DNA from: Opacimonas sp002292215
Lineage (GTDB): Bacteria > Pseudomonadota > Gammaproteobacteria > Enterobacterales > Alteromonadaceae
Assembly (NCBI GenBank): GCA_943846745.1
Contig: OX044360.1
Coordinates: 434,001-498,000, forward strand
DNA length: 64,000 bases
Direction of reading: 5' to 3'
This document shows positions 63,043 to 64,000 of this stretch, piece by piece. The notes under the pieces were generated by a model that did not search any database, was not told where the DNA came from, and saw only the letters and a program-made list of their open reading frames with translations. Position 1 is the first letter of the stretch. Every line of letters begins with the position of its first letter. A program made the position numbers and the translations under genes.

Positions 63043-64000
63043 TTACATATTTGGATAATTAGGGCCTCCGCTCCCCTCAGGAACGCACCATTGTATGTTT
63101 TGACTGGGTTCTTTTATATCGCATGTCTTACAGTGAATACAATTTTGAGCATTAATTTTAAATTGAGGTTCGCCGTGTTCATCATTGATGATTTCATAAA
63201 CGCCAGCAGGGCAGTAACGCTGTGCTGGTTCATTAAAACTCTTTAAATTCAATGTTATAGGTAGTTCTCGGTCGATAAGCTGCAAGTGACATGGCTGATC
63301 TTCTTCATGATTAGTATTCGACAAAAACACTGAACTAAGTTTATCAAAACTAATTTTGTTATCATATTTAGGATATTCAATCACAGGATAGTCTTTACTT
63401 AATTTCATTTGCGTATGATCGGCATGATGGTCGTATAAATTAATTGGCATTTTGCCACTTAAAAAGTTCTGATCGAAGGTATTATAGGCACCGCCTATAA
63501 AATTACCCCATTTGTGTATGGCGGGTCCAAAATTACGTGAACTATACAGTTCATCATATAACCATGATTGCTCAAATTGTGATTTAAAATTAGGTAAATC
63601 GGCAACTTCATCCTTTAGTATAGAATATATACTTTCAGCTGCAAGCATGCCGGATTTCATTGCTGTGTGATTGCCTTTTATTTTTGCAAAATTTAACGTA
63701 CCCGCTTCACAACCCACTAAAATACCTCCAGGCATCGTCATTTTAGGTAATGAATGATAACCACCTTTAGCGATGGCACGCGCACCGTAACTTACTCGTT
63801 TTCCGCCGGTAAGGTATTGCGCTATTTTAGGATGATGTTTTAAGCGTTGAAATTCATCAAATGGACTTAAATGTGGATTGCTATAATTTAAATCGACAAT
63901 CAACCCGAGTAATACTTGATTATTCTCAGCATGATATAAATAACTGCCACCTGTCGCATCATCCAAAGGCCAACCTGCAGTATGTACCACTAAACCTTCT
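63043..64000 (-). CDS. ETF:ubiquinone oxidoreductase, C-terminal part
   Basis: The last ~319 codons of electron-transfer flavoprotein-ubiquinone oxidoreductase; the N-terminus is beyond the window. It begins EGLVVHTAGWPLD (close to the family TGLVxHTxGWPLD) and contains GCEAGTLNFAKIKG and LYDHHADH. The 4Fe-4S site is CPAGVYEI... and CIHCKTCDIKEP, and the C-terminal signature is VPEGSGGPNYPNM. It passes electrons from ETF to ubiquinone during fatty- and amino-acid oxidation. Only the GTG-like internal start near 63990 is visible and should not be used. Confidence 0.95.
   Translation of the reverse strand, partial: EGLVVHTAGWPLDDATGGSYLYHAENNQVLLGLIVDLNYSNPHLSPFDEFQRLKHHPKIAQYLTGGKRVSYGARAIAKGGYHSLPKMTMPGGILVGCEAGTLNFAKIKGNHTAMKSGMLAAESIYSILKDEVADLPNFKSQFEQSWLYDELYSSRNFGPAIHKWGNFIGGAYNTFDQNFLSGKMPINLYDHHADHTQMKLSKDYPVIEYPKYDNKISFDKLSSVFLSNTNHEEDQPCHLQLIDRELPITLNLKSFNEPAQRYCPAGVYEIINDEHGEPQFKINAQNCIHCKTCDIKEPSQNIQWCVPEGSGGPNYPNM

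Noticed and set aside
1..64000. tRNA, rRNA, IS elements, prophage or integrase genes
   Set aside because: None seen on either strand; all large open frames are accounted for by chromosomal genes.

Overview
The window looks like core chromosome of a low-GC (roughly 40%) marine gammaproteobacterium of the Alteromonadales/Shewanella/Psychromonas type. This rests on the RNase E of E. coli-like geometry, the intact rpmF-plsX-fabHDG-acpP-fabF-pabC-mltG-tmk-holB cluster, cysB, H-NS, YejK/YejL/YejM, RlmA, TrhO, AlaA/YfbR, fur-fldA-ybfF and a 5-oxoprolinase operon. It is an inference from gene content and order; no rRNA or other species marker is present. I saw no prophage, IS element, CRISPR array, tRNA or rRNA.

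Layout. 1-3.4 kb: a cut-off unknown gene, then a GH13 alpha-glucosidase and MFS sugar transporter pair behind a palindromic operator-like site. 3.6-5.5 kb: lolD-lolE without lolC. 5.6-8.3 kb: a dicarboxylate/amino-acid symporter and astB (arginine catabolism). 8.7-15 kb: topA, a DUF2058 gene and a convergent rne with a 600-base upstream region. 15.6-28.6 kb: rluC, a HAD phosphatase, maf/yceF, then the fatty-acid, folate, dTMP and clamp-loader cluster ending in a TatD nuclease. 28.6-34.8 kb: an FMN-binding protein, a small SulA-like gene under two LexA-type boxes, a dGTPase-like HD protein, a frameshifted hybrid histidine kinase, yfbR and alaA. 34.9-43.9 kb: less familiar genes (LRAT-like, DUF2189, a TPR protein with a degenerate receiver, rlmA, gmhB, a shortened yejM, yejL, yejK, a tandem QueD-like protein and an orphan). 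44-51 kb: trhO, an EF-hand protein, a DEAD helicase, a CoA-transferase pair with a divergent LysR gene, and cysB. 51-57.8 kb: pabB-nudL followed by a 57-codon remnant of sdaA, fumarase, LexA-boxed rmuC, an OsmC protein and a CvfB-like protein. 57.8-64 kb: pxpABC, fur, fldA, DUF2788, ybfF, hns and the C-terminal part of ETF-ubiquinone oxidoreductase.

How the genes work together. Membrane-lipid synthesis is the main theme: plsX-fabHDG-acpP-fabF make acyl-ACP and acyl-phosphate, LolDE moves lipoproteins, and YejM is known elsewhere as a sensor of LPS synthesis. An SOS theme is visible from exact CTGT-N8-ACAG boxes before the SulA-like gene and rmuC. Nucleotide-pool enzymes (dGTPase-like, YfbR, Tmk, NudL) are scattered through the window.

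No convincing new multi-gene defence or metabolic system was found. The most informative oddities are two gene-decay events (the single-base frameshift in the hybrid kinase and the sdaA deletion), the compact SOS-controlled SulA-like gene, the TPR protein whose receiver has Asn at the phospho-acceptor position, the shortened YejM periplasmic domain and the tandem QueD-like protein. All calls come from reading the sequence; no database search was run.
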